Notes: generated from the sequence alone by a model not told the origin. A stretch of 64,000 nucleotides of DNA from Sipunculus nudus (GCA_026874595.1 CM049315.1:19549664-19613663), one strand, 5' to 3'; counted from the first letter of the stretch, positions 39,060 to 52,638 are shown. Made by a program: numbers and translations.

Positions 39060-39270
39060 ATAGTTAATAACTAAACGTGGCACTCTCCATGGCCCAAATG
39101 CTGGCATTTGGTAGTCTGTAGGGTTGAGGAACTGGAGAAAGAGGAGAAAACCACCTGACTTAAACAGGCAACTACAACCCTGTGAACCCACTGACATAGC
39201 CATGCTGGGGATCAAACCCGGTTACCAGTAGAGAAAGCTGAGGGTTTTACCCATGTACTGACAAGCCCCT
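39060..39270 (-). mobile_element. tRNA-derived SINE, same body type as at 2041
   Basis: The minus-strand head starts near AGGGGCTTGTCAGTACATGG and has the B box GGGTTTGATCCC (about 39210-39222). It is followed by a body with GTGGTTTTCTCC and TTTCTCCAGTTCCTC, as in the SINE at 2041. Head pairing is decayed. Confidence 0.6.
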
Positions 39271-39915
39271 TGTTATCACAGTTCTCAAAGGGGCCCAATC
39301 ACCTATCTGAGCTTTAAAACTTAAGGTAATCCCTTGGAGCTTTTATAAAAATAGTTTTGTTTATATCAACTTGTTTATAAAATGTGATATAAAGAAAACT
39401 AATTCAACAAGGGAATCTGGCGGCAAGTCACTTAGTCAGATAAGCCAGAGCTTTGCAAATGGCATTTTTCAACAAGTGACATTTATACCTTTGCATATAT
39501 GCAATCTACCAGCGTAGGTTATATGTTATTCCGTTTGTCAACATTGCTGTGTTAACATACATGTTTTTGATAAACAAATTCATACATCCTTTGTGATGGC
39601 CATATAAGAACTTTTCTTAACCAGAATTATCCTTAGATTAATAATATATACACAGAGGAAGCCAGAAATTGCATAAATTCTTTTTCAAAAGGTAGATGAA
39701 CGGTCACCTTAAATGCCATAAGAATGTGATTTATTGAGTGTTTATTTGGTTATTACTGACAAGGGTTACTGCTGTCTGCTGATGTGTGAGTGTGCATGTC
39801 CTAGGGTTGGTCATCAGTTGCATTTGTTTCACAAAATTTAGTCCTGCTGTCAAAGAGAAACCCCAGATTGTGAGTGATGAATGAAGCATGCACCTGCGTT
39901 TACATCAAATCTTTC

Positions 39916-40415
39916 TGCAGTTTCATGACCTTTGGATCCCACTCATTAATATTATTAGAGAGGTTGTCACCCTGATTCCTTTGAGCATATAGCATGAAAC
40001 CCATTAATATGCAGATTAGCCATCACATTTAAGTTAAAACTTTTACTCATATCTCTGTAAGAACTTGTCCCATTGAAGAGATCAAGTTATCTATGCCCAA
40101 GTTATCATGGTCAAGGATTCTGCTAAATAGTTTGAAATTGCCATTAAATGAATCCTTAGTATGCAAATTAGTCATCATTATTGCAACTTTTTGTTTTGCT
40201 CATGTCTCTCTAGGATACTGTTCTAACTTAGAGGTAAAAGTGTCTGCACTCATGTTTTCATAGTCAAGAATTTTGATGAACAGTTTCAAATTATCCTTTA
40301 ATAAATTTTAATATGTAAAGTAGATATTAATTTGTTATATGCAAAATGCTCAGAGGTGTTTGGGCAACACAATCTCTAATATTAATAAGTAGGACCCAAA
40401 GATCATGAAACTGCA
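39916..40415. mobile_element. 500-bp element with ~48-bp imperfect terminal inverted repeats
   Basis: The left end TGCAGTTTCATGACCTTTGG and the reverse complement of the right end, TGCAGTTTCATGATCTTTGG, stay alike through ATTAATATTA...AGAG. The interior carries about 150-bp tandem units (TTAATATGCAGATTAGCCATCA near 39990 and TTAGTATGCAAATTAGTCATCA near 40156). No coding frame. Confidence 0.65.
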
Positions 40416-41018
40416 AAAAAAGTGTTTATGCGGTTGGGAATGTGCGGTTCCTTTATCAGACTGTCAGACTCAGTCATCAAGCATGATTTAACCATGGATT
40501 ACGAATACAAGTCACACCAAGATAGAATCCATTCAAGTTATAAGGATCAAAATAATATGATTTTGTTAAGGGTGACAGCAATGCTCTCATCATACCCAGG
40601 TATTATGGGCTGGCTTGGTTCACTTCTGTCAGGCAGAGCCGACTTATGATGCAACCATGCAGTTTGAGAACCATGACCACTATTTCTCCTGGCTTGGCAT
40701 CATATATGTCAGGAACTGACAAAGGACACACCAAAGTTTAACCAGGATCCTGGTAATATTATGGATCTTCTGATAGAACAGAATGTCTGTAATGTCTTGT
40801 CTAAAGATTGATCAGTGTTCTCATCTTTAATGCTAATTTGGTACTTTAATGGAGAGGCCAGTATATATACTGAAAGTGATCAGGAAGTTTGGTCAATATT
40901 TCATATAAAAAACTTTACTTTTTAATTATTCTTGTAAATTAATATAGGTTAATAGTTTTACCTACAATTATAAACTTGTTTTGTATTGGTTTGGAGAAAG
41001 TATGTCCTCTTGAGGACA

Positions 41019-41145
41019 GGGTTTGCAGGTTTTACCCAGCACCTGGGCTCAAACAGGCTTTACCCACTTTTAGTTTTAACCAGGTTTTACCCGCTGGGCT
41101 GGGTGAAATAGGTTTTACCCTGTCAAATGCAAACCCTGCTTGAAG
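41019..41145. repeat. Short imperfect inverted repeat with GGTTTTACCC motifs
   Basis: CAGGGTTTGCA at the left and TGCAAACCCTG at the right flank several GGTTTTACCC/CTGGGTGAAA segments, some inverted. It could be a small MITE. Confidence 0.5.
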
Positions 41146-41444
41146 AGTGTTATAGGTGATACTTGTGTCTGGGATTTCATGTTTTGTCCAGCTGTGTAGA
41201 TTTTGATCGATACATCACAACAGCTGTGTACAACCAGAATGTGGGTCATTAGCAAGTCCTCTTGCTTCGCCTGTTGTATAAGGACTGTCCTATTAGCATC
41301 CATTATTTAAATCACCAGATTTTATGATGTTATTTATATGAATGAATATTAATAATAAGAGACCACCAGTGATAAGCTTTCCACTCCATGTCATGAAACT
41401 TCATATGTATCAGTCATACTGATGATATAAATTTATTTGTATAA

Positions 41445-42911
41445 TTGTATCCACCAAAACAAAGTTTTGCGGATAATATGTTTTTGACCAGGTTCCACCA
41501 CCGCAGACGCCGACACTGTATCCGTTTTGAAGAACTCCTCTGAGACTACTGGACTGATTTTTCCGAAACTTGCACCAGTTATCATGTCACATGTGAACTG
41601 GTGCCTAACCAATTGGCGTTGACCTCTGAACTTTCCTCTCTGCCCATTTTGCCCATGTTTCTGTTTCCAAACATAAACCCACATATCTTGGGAACCGTTT
41701 GACCAATCAGGTAAAAAATTTTGTACAAATGTAGTCCATAGATAGCTTTATAACATACACAAAAAATGGTGGCGCCACCTGTAACCATGTATGCACAGGG
41801 TCCATCTGTTTGTCTGCCTTGGGTTAAAATCACTCAAATCTCTGCAGTGGTTTGACTAATTCACCTGAAATAAGGCAAGCGTATACATCCTGGATATCTT
41901 TCTTGATTATGACAAGGTGGCGCCACCTGCATTCACGTTCACGTTGCAGACATCCATGCTTATATCTCCGGACTGGTTTGACGTATCTTCCTGAAATTTG
42001 CATGTGTATAGAACTCACATGGCTCTTTATCATATGCAAAACTGGTGGCACCACCTGCAATTGTTTTTGCACAACGTCCGTCTGTTTGTCTGTTGTGGGA
42101 CAAAATCACTCATATCTCAGCAGTGGTTTGACATATCTGCCTAAAATTTTGCAGGTTTATACATCCTGGAGAGCTTTCTTGATTTTATGACAGGTGGCGC
42201 CACCTATATTCTAGTTTATGCTGCAGACATCCAAGCTCATATCTCGGGAACCATTTGACCGATTGGGCCAAAATTTTGCATGTGTATAGATCTCACATAG
42301 CTCTTTATCATACACAAAACTTGAGGGACCACCTGCAAAAATAGTTGCACAGCATCAGTCTGTTTGTCTGATGTGGGCTAAAATCACTCGTATCCCAGTA
42401 GTGGTTTGACTTATATGCTTAAAATTTTGCGTGTTTATTCATCTTGGATAGCTTCCTCAATTTTTTGGCAGGTGGCACCACCGACATTTATGTTAATGCT
42501 GCAGACATTCAGGCTTATATCTCAGTACTGGTTGGACATATCCCCCTGAAATTTTGCATGTGTATAGATCTCACATAGCTCTTAATCATACACAAAATTG
42601 GTGGCGCCACCTGCCACCATTTTTGCACAAGTCCTTCTCTTTGTCTGCTGTGGGATAAAATCACTCATATACATGTAGTGGTTTGACTTATCTGCCTAAA
42701 ATTTTGCATATGTATACAACTTGGACAGCTTTCTGGATTTTGTGGTTGGTGGCCCAACCTACATACACTTTTCGGCTGGAGACATCCATGCTAATAAGAG
42801 ACACATCTCACTCTTTTTTCCCTTGCCACTCAATCCATGCCTTACTTCACCCGTTCCACTCTGATTTTGGGGGATACACGTAGTCGCTTGTCGACTACCT
42901 GTATTCTAGTT
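41445..42911 (+). mobile_element. Family A element A2
   Basis: Plus orientation, 1467 bp. It starts TTGTATCCACCAAAAC, with the second hairpin arm GTTTTGCGGATAAT. The 3' end has GGGGGATACACG, then the hairpin GTAGTCG-CTTGT-CGACTAC, then seven bases and CTAGTT. The core has palindromic units at about 41770, 41917, 42195 and 42601. The copy is older than A3 and A4, with several substitutions in the palindromes. Confidence 0.78.
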
Positions 42912-44920
42912 GTTGTAATATAACAGAATTACATCAATGGAATCATAATGAAATTGTGTATTGTTCAGCCTTTATTGCTTAAAAAGGAATTAACCATAGG
43001 TACTTTGTTTCTTTGGGGGTCTTGGTTAAATTAAGGAATAGTTATTTGTGTCCTGTAGAGTTGCTAAAGACATCCCACACTTTACAGGTAATCCCCATTT
43101 ATAACTTGAACAAGAGACATATACATGTACAGGTATACATCCAAGTGAGAACAGATATTTCATACTTAAATTGTTAGTGTTACCACACATAAACACTGTT
43201 CTTTTGGCTAAGGGCTTTTGTCAGCTTCTGCTGATAATATAGTTGCATTTTAATATTAAATAGAAAAATTTAATTTAATATTTAATAGAAATACCAAAAT
43301 TAAGTTATAATTCTTGACATTGCTGGTGTTTATCATAGAATGATGTATCATATAAATCACTATATGCTCTCATGTCTCTCAGTATGACCTTTGTTTTTTA
43401 TCACTACTACAGCACCAGTAAAATCAACAGATAAGTATGCTCATAAAATTAATTGATGACTCCTGGTAAAGTGTGTATATTTACACTAGCAGGTTTAGTA
43501 TACTAGTTAAAGATCACTCCATAGAGCAGTCTAAAAGTGTACACCATAAGTTATTTTGCAGACTACATGCATGCTATATTTAGATTCATGTTGTATTCAT
43601 GATGTAGATTGAGGTACCCCAAAATAGCTGTTTCCAACAACAAATCAGGTTAAATAATAGATAAGACAAGACAAGTCTGCTGCCTAAAGACAAAATGCTG
43701 ATGTTTCATGGAGTCTGCTTTTTATTCTATAAATATCACTACATCAAGAGTCCTTCATAGTTTGTAATCATTTCAGACAAAGACTTTGATGTACAGAGCC
43801 AAGGACTACTGGTGGACATGAGATTCCATAACAGACCCTTCACATTTGAAGTGGTATATAGGCATTTGTGAAATATTTAAATAAAAGACAGTGCTGTTTG
43901 TCACAGTGTTGAAGATGTGTCAACAGTAACAAATATTCTTTAAAGGCAGCTTTTATCCTACCTTATCTGTAAAATTTATGTTTTTTTGGCACACTCTGCA
44001 TACATATTAATGAATGATAGGTAATTCTGCTGCGAAAGGTCCTTATAATTCCCTTTGCTGGATGTGTGACCTTGTTTATCTACAAGCTGTTAGTAAACAT
44101 GCTACAAGTGCCTATGTTAACAAACAAAAAAAAAGATGTAACCTATGGAGTTTGGTTGCATATGTGTGGAAGTTGAAAGGTTACTAGTTGCAAAACAGGA
44201 TTTGCAATATGCCTGACTTGTGGCAAAGTGTCTTTAATGAGAGAGTTTAGATTATTTGTTATTAAAACTTAGCAGCCTCTGTACTGTGGGATCCACATTT
44301 TCTGGCATGTTTTTATTAAAGAAACTTATCTTCAGTTATTAGACTTCTGATATCAGAATAGGCTCCTTTAACAATTATTGGCAACTTTTCAATATCCTCT
44401 TAACATGACATTGATTGCAAGACTCAGGAATTTGGTAAAAAAAAATTTCCCACACACATGGCTCATCCATTAGTTGCATTAGCCGTGCTGCTGCAATTTT
44501 TCCTTTTTAAATTAAATGTCAGGTACCGGGTAACAGATTTTGTTTCAGACCAGAGAGCAGTCCATTTTAAATTGGCTGGCTGGAAGGGTTAGCCGAATCA
44601 ACAGGCTTAGCCATTAGGAAAATGGTGATGGCTTACTGGACAACTATGGCTTGATGATCAGTGAGTAGACAAAAAAAAGCCAATAATTCATTGACAAAAT
44701 GTTGTCTGAATCTTTAAAAACAGGCAACAAAGGTATGCACCACAAAATAATAAATAACAAACAAACAAATTATTTACAACTGACACAAAATTATATCCAT
44801 CATGTAATGCAACAGATTACAGATAATTAATGTAACAAAAACATTGATACATAAAATGAAGTGCGGTGAATCTTCTGGCGTTGTACAAAAAATATCCTGT
44901 AGGAGCAGAGAAAGGATCAT
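42912..44920. other. No gene recognised
   Basis: AT-rich intron-like DNA between two transposons, with no open frame of note and no clear repeat. Confidence 0.45.
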
Positions 44921-47128
44921 TTTTAGCTCAGCTGACTATAAGTCATCTGAGCTATAGTCGTGGTCCATTGTCCGTCGTCCGTCCGTCTGTCGTGCCGTCC
45001 GTCCGTCCGTCTGGATGTCCGTCCGTAAGACTGGCACGTTCGACACCATTGGACCTATGAATCTGAAATTCGGCTTACAGTTAGATGTCCCCAAAATCTC
45101 CTACCATGCCAAAAATTGGGTCAATATGACTTCCTTCCTTCGAGATATTAAGGAAAAACCTCAATTTTTTATTAGAAATCTATTTTCACACTTCAGGACT
45201 GCCTAATATCAAAACCACTCATCTGGTTTTCTTCATTTCTACCATAAATATTCCTCAATATGGATCCTATGTACATGCCAGAAATTAAGTCAGTATTATT
45301 TAATTTAAAAAAGTTATGGGCCCAAACATAATGGACTTTGTAAAAAAATGAGGAAAGATATTTTGTCACTTAAGACCAAAAGTGTTAAAGGTAGGAATTT
45401 TTTTTTCAGTAATACTAATTTAAATAATCAAAATTTAATAGTATACCAAAAATTAGATCAAAATCTGGTAATTTTTTTTTAAATATTGGCAGAAATATAA
45501 AATTGGTACCTTAAATTTTGCCCAAGTTTGACCATGGCACGTTTTTTTTCCTGTAACTGCTGTGGATTTAATTTTCAAAGCATGTTTTGTTACCATTTCA
45601 ACTGTTAAAACAAAAATTTGAAACCAGTTGATCAAAAACTGTAGATTTTATTCAAGTTTTCAAGCACCATGTCACATATTGTTTACATTGAGCTAGTGTT
45701 ATGCAGTTTACTAGAGCTCAGCTCCCCAGCTTCAGCTCTAAGTTTTTTAAATTTTGCATACAGTTAGATGTCCCCCAAATCCTCTACCATACTAAAAGTT
45801 TGGTCACTAGGACTGCATTCCTTCAGGATATTAAGAAAAAAACTTCATTTTTCCATTAAAACCCCATTGGTACACTTTAAGATTGCCTAATATCAAAACC
45901 ACTGATCTGACTTTGATAATATATAATATTCATATTTTTCTATACATTGGCTATGCATATGCCAGAAATGATGTCAGTATTGTGTAATTGTTTTAAGTTC
46001 TAGGCCCAAACATAATGCACTTTCTAAAAAATCAAGAAATATATTTACTCTCTTAACATGAAAATTGCTGAAGGTAGACATTTTTTGCCAGGGATATAAC
46101 ATTATTTAATCAAGATTCAATTGTATTCCCAAAATTAGTTCTGAATTTTTCAAATTTTATAAGTTATTAGCATAAATATAAAATCAGTACCTTAAATTTT
46201 GCCCAACTTTGGCCATGGCATGTTTTTTCCCTGTAAGCACTGTTGATTTAATTTTCATATCTTGCACACGTAAGGATTTAAGCTTCTAAATTCTGAAGTT
46301 ATAAAAGGAATTGGTCAAAAACTAGCTTTTATGAAAGTTTTTATGAGACCATATCACACCTTGGCTGTACTATAGCCCCTCTTTTATGTCCCCACATTGA
46401 CCTTTCAGGCCAATTATGCATGCTTGAAGCGAGGCACTCTGCAGCCAGCCAGCTCTTGGGTGGCTTCAACTGGATCTAACTGTCCAACCCCCTCCACTAG
46501 TATTTGTTTAGGCCATAAACATAACAATAAACTTTTTTTTAATATTTGGTTTATGATAAGAACTTAAAAAAATAAATGGAAAAGGAATTTATAGTTCATG
46601 AGTTACAGAGGATTACCTTGCAATTACTGATCATTTATGGATCTTCCATGGATGGCCAAAATTGTATTTCAAATGACACCATGCAGTCACCATTGGGTAT
46701 TTTTCATTTCAACCATAAAAATGAAAAATAAATAATTAAAATAAATTGTTTACTATTAGGGATTATATGAACCAAGATAATGATAGACAAGGATGCAGTT
46801 GATTATATTAAATTAATCTAAATTTCCAGGTCTTTTCCAGGTCTTTAACTTGTTGGTTTATATTTATTACAAAATTAAAATAATAAATAAATATGTCAGA
46901 AATTTAAAATATTACTCAGACAAGTGTTCTGAAAAAAGAATCTGAAATTTGAAACCAATTGATAAAAAACTGTAGATTTTATTCAAGTTTCCAGGTACCA
47001 TGTCTTCATTGTTTGCATCAGATCAGTATAAATGCAGTGTACTGGGCAGTTACATAACACCTTCAGGTTTGACCTACTGCCACTGTGAGTGTCTGGGTCA
47101 GGCTGGGTCAGGCAGTAATTACCAGAGA

Positions 47129-47288
47129 GCCTCTCTTTCTCTCTCTCTCTGGCAGTCTAGGTCTCTCTTTCTCTCTCTTTCTCTCTCTTTCTCTCCTCTG
47201 CTTTTTCTCTTTCTTTCTCCATCTTTCTTTCTCTCTTTCTCTCTCTCTCTCCCTCTCTCTCTCTCCCTAATTGCCTCCCTTGCTCCCT
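47129..47288 (+). repeat. CT-rich microsatellite (polypyrimidine)
   Basis: About 160 bases, almost only C and T on the plus strand, mostly CTCTCT and TTTCTCTC. It gives rise to spurious serine/leucine-rich frames. It is part of the B4 composite. Confidence 0.95.
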
Positions 47289-48269
47289 CCATCCCATTCT
47301 GTTGACAGGTACTATAAACTAGATACATTAGCTATAAATGTTGATGCAATTTAGAAATGTGAATCAACTGAAATATTCACAATCACATGTATGTTATACT
47401 GTAAATTTATAGTAACATTCGGAAACTTGGATTAAAATTATGTAATGAAAAAAAGGAATAAATGCAAATATTGTTAATTTTTTCTTGGCTCAGTAGAATG
47501 GGGAAAAAATTATTTGCTTTGTTTCTCCATCTTTCTTTCTGTTTTAAATATTTAATGTTACTCACATATTACATTATATTCCTTTATAAAACCCAACATG
47601 ACCATGATATTCTAAGCTTTATCTACTCAATATAGTATCACAATGGTGATACATTTATAGTCCAATCAAGATCAGCTGAGCGCCGTGACCCATGGGTCCC
47701 TTGTTTTTATAAGCACTGTTGAAATAAATTTCATATCCTGTATGTATATGCAAGGGTGTTGTAACTCTCACCATCCCCTTCTTCATCCCACTGAGGCTTT
47801 GCTCCTTGGCACTGTGAACAATAGTTCAATGGCTATAGCATAAAATTTAATAATTAAAGAAAATATCTACAGATAGACAGAGGCATTGTAACTCTGATCA
47901 TAACACAACACCCCTCCCCCCCCCCCCCCCTATCAAGTCATTGCACCTGTGGAATGAGGACGTTATGGCAACTGTATACATATCATAAAATTGATAAAAA
48001 AGGTTTACCAAATAAATTGGATCTCATCAGACAAATGTGTAAACTGTTGAACTGTCAACAGCTTATCAAAAAGGTAACCAATGGAAAGGCATGGTCAGGT
48101 CTCAAATATTATTTGCAACATTTTCTTCAATCATATAAACCAACCATGGCCCAGATTACCTCTTCCTCTCAAACATTATCTACATTTCATCATATTTTTA
48201 AGATTTTAACCGTCCAGGTGGTTCAGTACTGTTGACCATTTGTCCATAGGTACCTATGTACATACCAGA

Positions 48270-49735
48270 AACTAGAATACGGGTAGTCGACAAGCGACTA
48301 AGTGTATCCGCCTAAATCAGAGTGGAACGGGTGAAGTGAGGCATGGATTAAGTGGCAAGGGGAAATAGAGTGAAGTGTTGCATATTAGCATGGATGTCTG
48401 CAGCCAAATTGTGTATGAAGGCTGCCCCTCTACCACAAAATCCAGAAAGCCGTCCCAGTTGTATACATATGCAAAATTTAAGGCAGATAAGTCAAACCAC
48501 TACATGTATATGAGTGATTTTAGCCCGTGGCAGACAATCAGATGGACGCTGAGCAAAAATGGTTGCAGGTGACGGCACCAGTTTTGCGTACGATAAAGAG
48601 CTATGTGAGAACTATACACATGCAAAACTTTGGCCCAATTGGTCAAATGGTTCCCAAGATATGAGCTTGGATGTCTGCTGCATAAACTAGAATGCAGGTG
48701 GCTCCACCTGTCATAAAATCAAGAGAGCTGTCGGGGATGTATAAACCTGCAAAATTTTAGCCAGATATGTCAAACCACTGCCGAGATATGAGTGATTTTA
48801 TCCCAAGGCAGACAAACAGATGGACACTGTGCAAACATGGTTGCAGGTGGCGCCACCATTTTTTGTTTATGTTATAAAGCTCTCCAAGGGCTACATTTGT
48901 GCAAAAAAATTTTCCTGATCGGTCAAACGGTTCCCGAGATATGAGCTTGGATGTCTGCAGCGTAAACGTGAATGTAGGTGGCGCCACCTGTCACAAAATC
49001 AGAAAAGCTATCCAGGATGTATACGCATGCCAAATTTCAGGTGAATTAGTCAAGTCACTGCAGAGATATGAGTGATTTTAACCCAAGGCAGACGAACAGA
49101 TGGACACTGTGCAAACATGGTTGCAGGTGGCGCCACCATTTTTTGAGTATGTTATAAAGCTCTCCAAGGGCTACATTTGTGCAAAAAAATTTTCCTGATC
49201 GGTCAAACGGTTCCCGAGATATGAGCTTGGATGTCTGCAGCGTAAACCTGAATGTAGGTGGCGCCACCTGTCACAAAATCAGAAAAGCTAACCAGGATGT
49301 ATATGCATGCCAAATTTCAGGTGAATTAGTCAAGTCACTGCAGAGATATGAGTGATTTTAACCCAAGGCACACAAACAGATGGACACTGTGCAAACATGG
49401 TTGCAGGTGGCGCCACCATTTTTTGTGTTTGTTATAAAGCTCTCCAAGGGCTACATTTGTGCAAAAAAATTTTCCTAATCCGTCAAACGGTTCCCTAGAT
49501 ATGTGGGTTTATGTGTGGAAACAGACGCACAAACAGACGCAGAGCGCAGAGGAGAGGTCAGAGGTCAAAACAAAATCGGGGCGCAGCAGTTCACATGTGA
49601 CCCGAACATAATCCCGGGTTTTTGTAAAATTCCGCCCAGCAGTTACGGAGGAGTTCTCCGGAAACCTATGCCGCGGCGGCGGCGGCGTGCAGCTGAAAAC
49701 ATAGTATCCGCAAAACTCTGTTTTGGCGGATACAA
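48270..49735 (-). mobile_element. Family A element A3, with empty site in paralogous copy
   Basis: Minus orientation, 1466 bp. The 3' CTAGTT is at 48270-48275 and the 5' TTGTATCC at 49728-49735. It sits in the first 1.06-kb unit of B4. The second unit reads CCAGAAATTATGTC without it (about 50789-50802), while the filled unit reads CCAGAA before and TTATGTT after. The core alternates 131 and 149 bp steps between GGTGGCGCCACC copies at 48846, 48977, 49126, 49257 and 49406, a 280-bp dimer. Confidence 0.9.
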
Positions 49736-52464
49736 TTATGTTAATATTGTGTAATATGTAGACGTGAGGGGCATCAAAATAATGCACCTTGTCAAGACCG
49801 ATCTTGTCAAGATATTATGTCATACAGTCACAAATTCATAAATCCCCTCATCAACAAAGTTAATCATAACCTTTTATCTGTCAAATTGAACTTTTGCACT
49901 TTTCCATACACTATAGATCCTTCAACAAATAGCCTTATCATCATTATACCACTGCTTAGCATACTGTCATTGCATTCATATTTGCTCAAATAAATTGCTT
50001 TTTTCGACCCCTCCCAAATAAATATAAAATAAACCACTATATTTTACTCCATATTAATCCATCAGTCAGGTTATTTCATATATCATTTACTCACATATTA
50101 CATTATATTCCTTTATAAAACCCAACATGACCATGATATTCTAAGCTTTATCTACTCAATATAGTATCACAATGGTGATACATTTATAGTCCAATCAAGA
50201 TCAGCTGAGCGCCGTGACCCATGGGTCCCTTGTTTTTATAAGCACTGTTGAATTAAATTTTATACACTGTATGTATATGCAAGGGTGTTGTAACTCTCAC
50301 CATCCCCTTCTTCATCCCACTGAGGCTTTGCTCCTTGGCACTGTGACAAAACAGTTCTATGGCTATAGCATAAAATTTAATAATTAAAGAAAATATCTAC
50401 AGAGAGACAGAGGCATTGTAACTCTGATCATAACACAACACCCCCCCCCCCTCTATCAAGTCATTGCACTTGTGGAATGAGGACGTTATGGCAACTGTAT
50501 ACATATCATAAAATTGATAAAAAAAGGTTTACCAAATAAATTGGATCTCATCAGACAAATGTGTAAACTGTTGAACTGTCAACAGCTTATCAAAAAGGTA
50601 ACCAATGGAAAGGCATGGTCAGGTCTCAAATATTATTTGCAACATTTTCTTCAATCATATAAACCAGCCATGGCCCAGATTACCTCTTCCTCTCAAACAT
50701 TATCTACATTTCATCATATTTTTAAGATTTTAACCGTCCAGGTGGTTCAGTACTGTTGACCATTTGTCCATAGGTACCTATGTACATGCCAGAAATTATG
50801 TCAATATTGTGTAATATGTAGACGCGAGGGGCATCAAAATAATGCACCTTGTCAAGACCGATCTTGTCAAGATATTATGTCATACAGTCACAAATTCATA
50901 AATCCCCTCATCAACAAAGTTAATCATAACCTTTTATCTGTCAAATTGAACTTTTGCACTTTTCCATACAATATAGATCCTTCAACAAATAGCCTTATCA
51001 TCATTATACCACTGCTTAGCATACTGTCATTGCATTCATATTTGCTCAAATAAATTGCTTTTTTCGACCCCTCCCAAATAAATAAAAAATAAACCACTAT
51101 ATTTTACTCCATATTAATCCATCAGTCAGGTTATTTCATATATCATTTACTCACATATTACATTGTATTCCTTTATAAAGCCCAACATGACCATGATATT
51201 CTAAGCTTTATCTACTCAATATAGTATCACAATGGTGATACATTTATAGTCCAATCAGGATCAGCTGAGCGCCGTGACCCATGGGTCCCTTGTTGAATCA
51301 GTTGGCTCAATGAGCCTTCTGCTGAGCTGGACTACATGTAAGACATATACTATTACCTAGGTAATTAATACTAGCAGTATACCCATAATTTCAACATGTG
51401 ACCTCTGACGTCCAGGTTTTGGTGTGTACGCAAAATGGCTACACAGTAAGAGCAGTTCCTGGAAACTTGGAGAAACAAACCTGTCAGGTTTCAATGATGG
51501 TAGGGAGATATAACTCAAAAGTACCCTAAACCAGCTGCAGAGGGCAGGATCAAGGTGATAATCTTTAAGGAGGGAGACTGTCTTGGCAAAGAGATATGTA
51601 TAGTAAAGTTTAGAATTAAGTATTTGGAATAATTCCCAAATCCTCATATCATAGTAGCATGATATGACTAAAAAATTATTTTCCATAAAAATGTGTTTGA
51701 AACTGAAAATCCTGAACTGTCTGCCAATGATGCACAATGAACATGATGACTTAACCTGACTGCATGATCATATACAACACCACCAGAGGTCACTACCAGT
51801 ACTGCTGCTTAACATGATTGTCCAGTGACCTATGGTAGAGGTTATTTGTGTTGACGAGTTGTTTCTTCATGCTTCAGTAGCTTGCAAGTGAATGTTACAT
51901 CTAAACTGTGACCACCAGCTAAATCAGTATTTTTACAATAACTTAGGCAGGATCATATAATAATGCATAATTTGTTTTTAAAAAAAAGTAAAAAAAAAAA
52001 AAAACTTCAGTTTTTTGTTGTAACCTGGTTGAAATACTTTCATTCGTAGTTTTACAAATAACATGTTTCAAATTTATTTTTGAGAAAGAACATTTATAAG
52101 TCTTGTTGACAGTGTGGCATTAGTATTCTAATACCAGCATTATTAAAATAAAGCATGCATCTACCAGTACATAAACTTGAATTAATGAGTTGATGACATG
52201 CATGAACGTAAAACATGAATCCATTCAACAATCTGAACAGCATACAGCGGCATACTATCAGGCTGTATAAGCCATCTGTTACCAACTGACAAGTCTAAGT
52301 TAATGAATGTCTACTAATTCAGTTTATAAATGATCATGGTTGCTAAATTGTTTACTGACAGGGAGCCAGTGGTGAACACAAAGTTGTTGGTTTATGTTTG
52401 GTTCAGATGATGCTCAGTACAAGAACATCTGCCCAGTATCTGAACCAGTGATGTAGTTGTGTCC

Positions 52465-52590
52465 ACACCATCCGAGTCCGAGTCCAGGCCACCCTAGTCT
52501 GAGTCCAAGTCTAAGAGGGTTGAGTCCAACTCCACTTTGAAACCGAGTCACTGCAGCTTTGAATCAGAGTCCAAGTTAAAAAAAAAATTG
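52465..52590. repeat. GAGTCCAAGTC-rich dispersed repeat
   Basis: Repeated GAGTCCGAGTCCAGG, GAGTCCAAGTC and GAGTCCAACTCC, the inverse of the repeat at 25190-25545. It does not look coding. Confidence 0.4.
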
Positions 52591-52638
52591 TGAATGGAAA
52601 TTTGCGATTATCATGTGAATTTTATTTGTAATTCTGTC

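Larger units (their letters stand above)
35616..41444. other. Putative PGM2-like intron 1, first part
   Basis: No exon of the phosphohexomutase or of any other gene was recognised on either strand. Apart from a tandem duplication (36041-36253), a SINE, a 500-bp inverted-repeat element and a short inverted repeat, it is plain AT-rich DNA. Confidence 0.45.
44921..51294 (+). mobile_element. Composite family B element B4 with tandem copies of its own 3' end
   Basis: The 5' hairpin AGCTCAGCTGACT-ATA-AGTCATCTGAGCT (44925-44953) is followed by a GTCCGTCCGTC tract. The core has two related units of about 720 bp (ACAGTTAGATGTCCCC near 45078 and 45760). A B-type 3' terminus (CAGCTGAGCGCCGTGACCCATGGGTC, split here by family numbering, then CTTGTT) occurs near 47705, again near 50234 and finally at 51294. 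The two intervals, after removing A3 from the first, are 1063 and 1060 bp, so the 3' part is a tandem array that includes the terminus. No protein. Confidence 0.65.

Noticed and set aside
47000-47328. Serine/leucine-rich or arginine/glutamate-rich proteins from both strands
   Set aside because: They are translations of a CT microsatellite.
47954-50759. Nearly identical ~90-codon frames at 47954-48235 and 50514-50759
   Set aside because: They are two copies of the same 1.06-kb repeat. Similarity reflects recent duplication, and an A-run length change shifts the start in the second copy. No family match.
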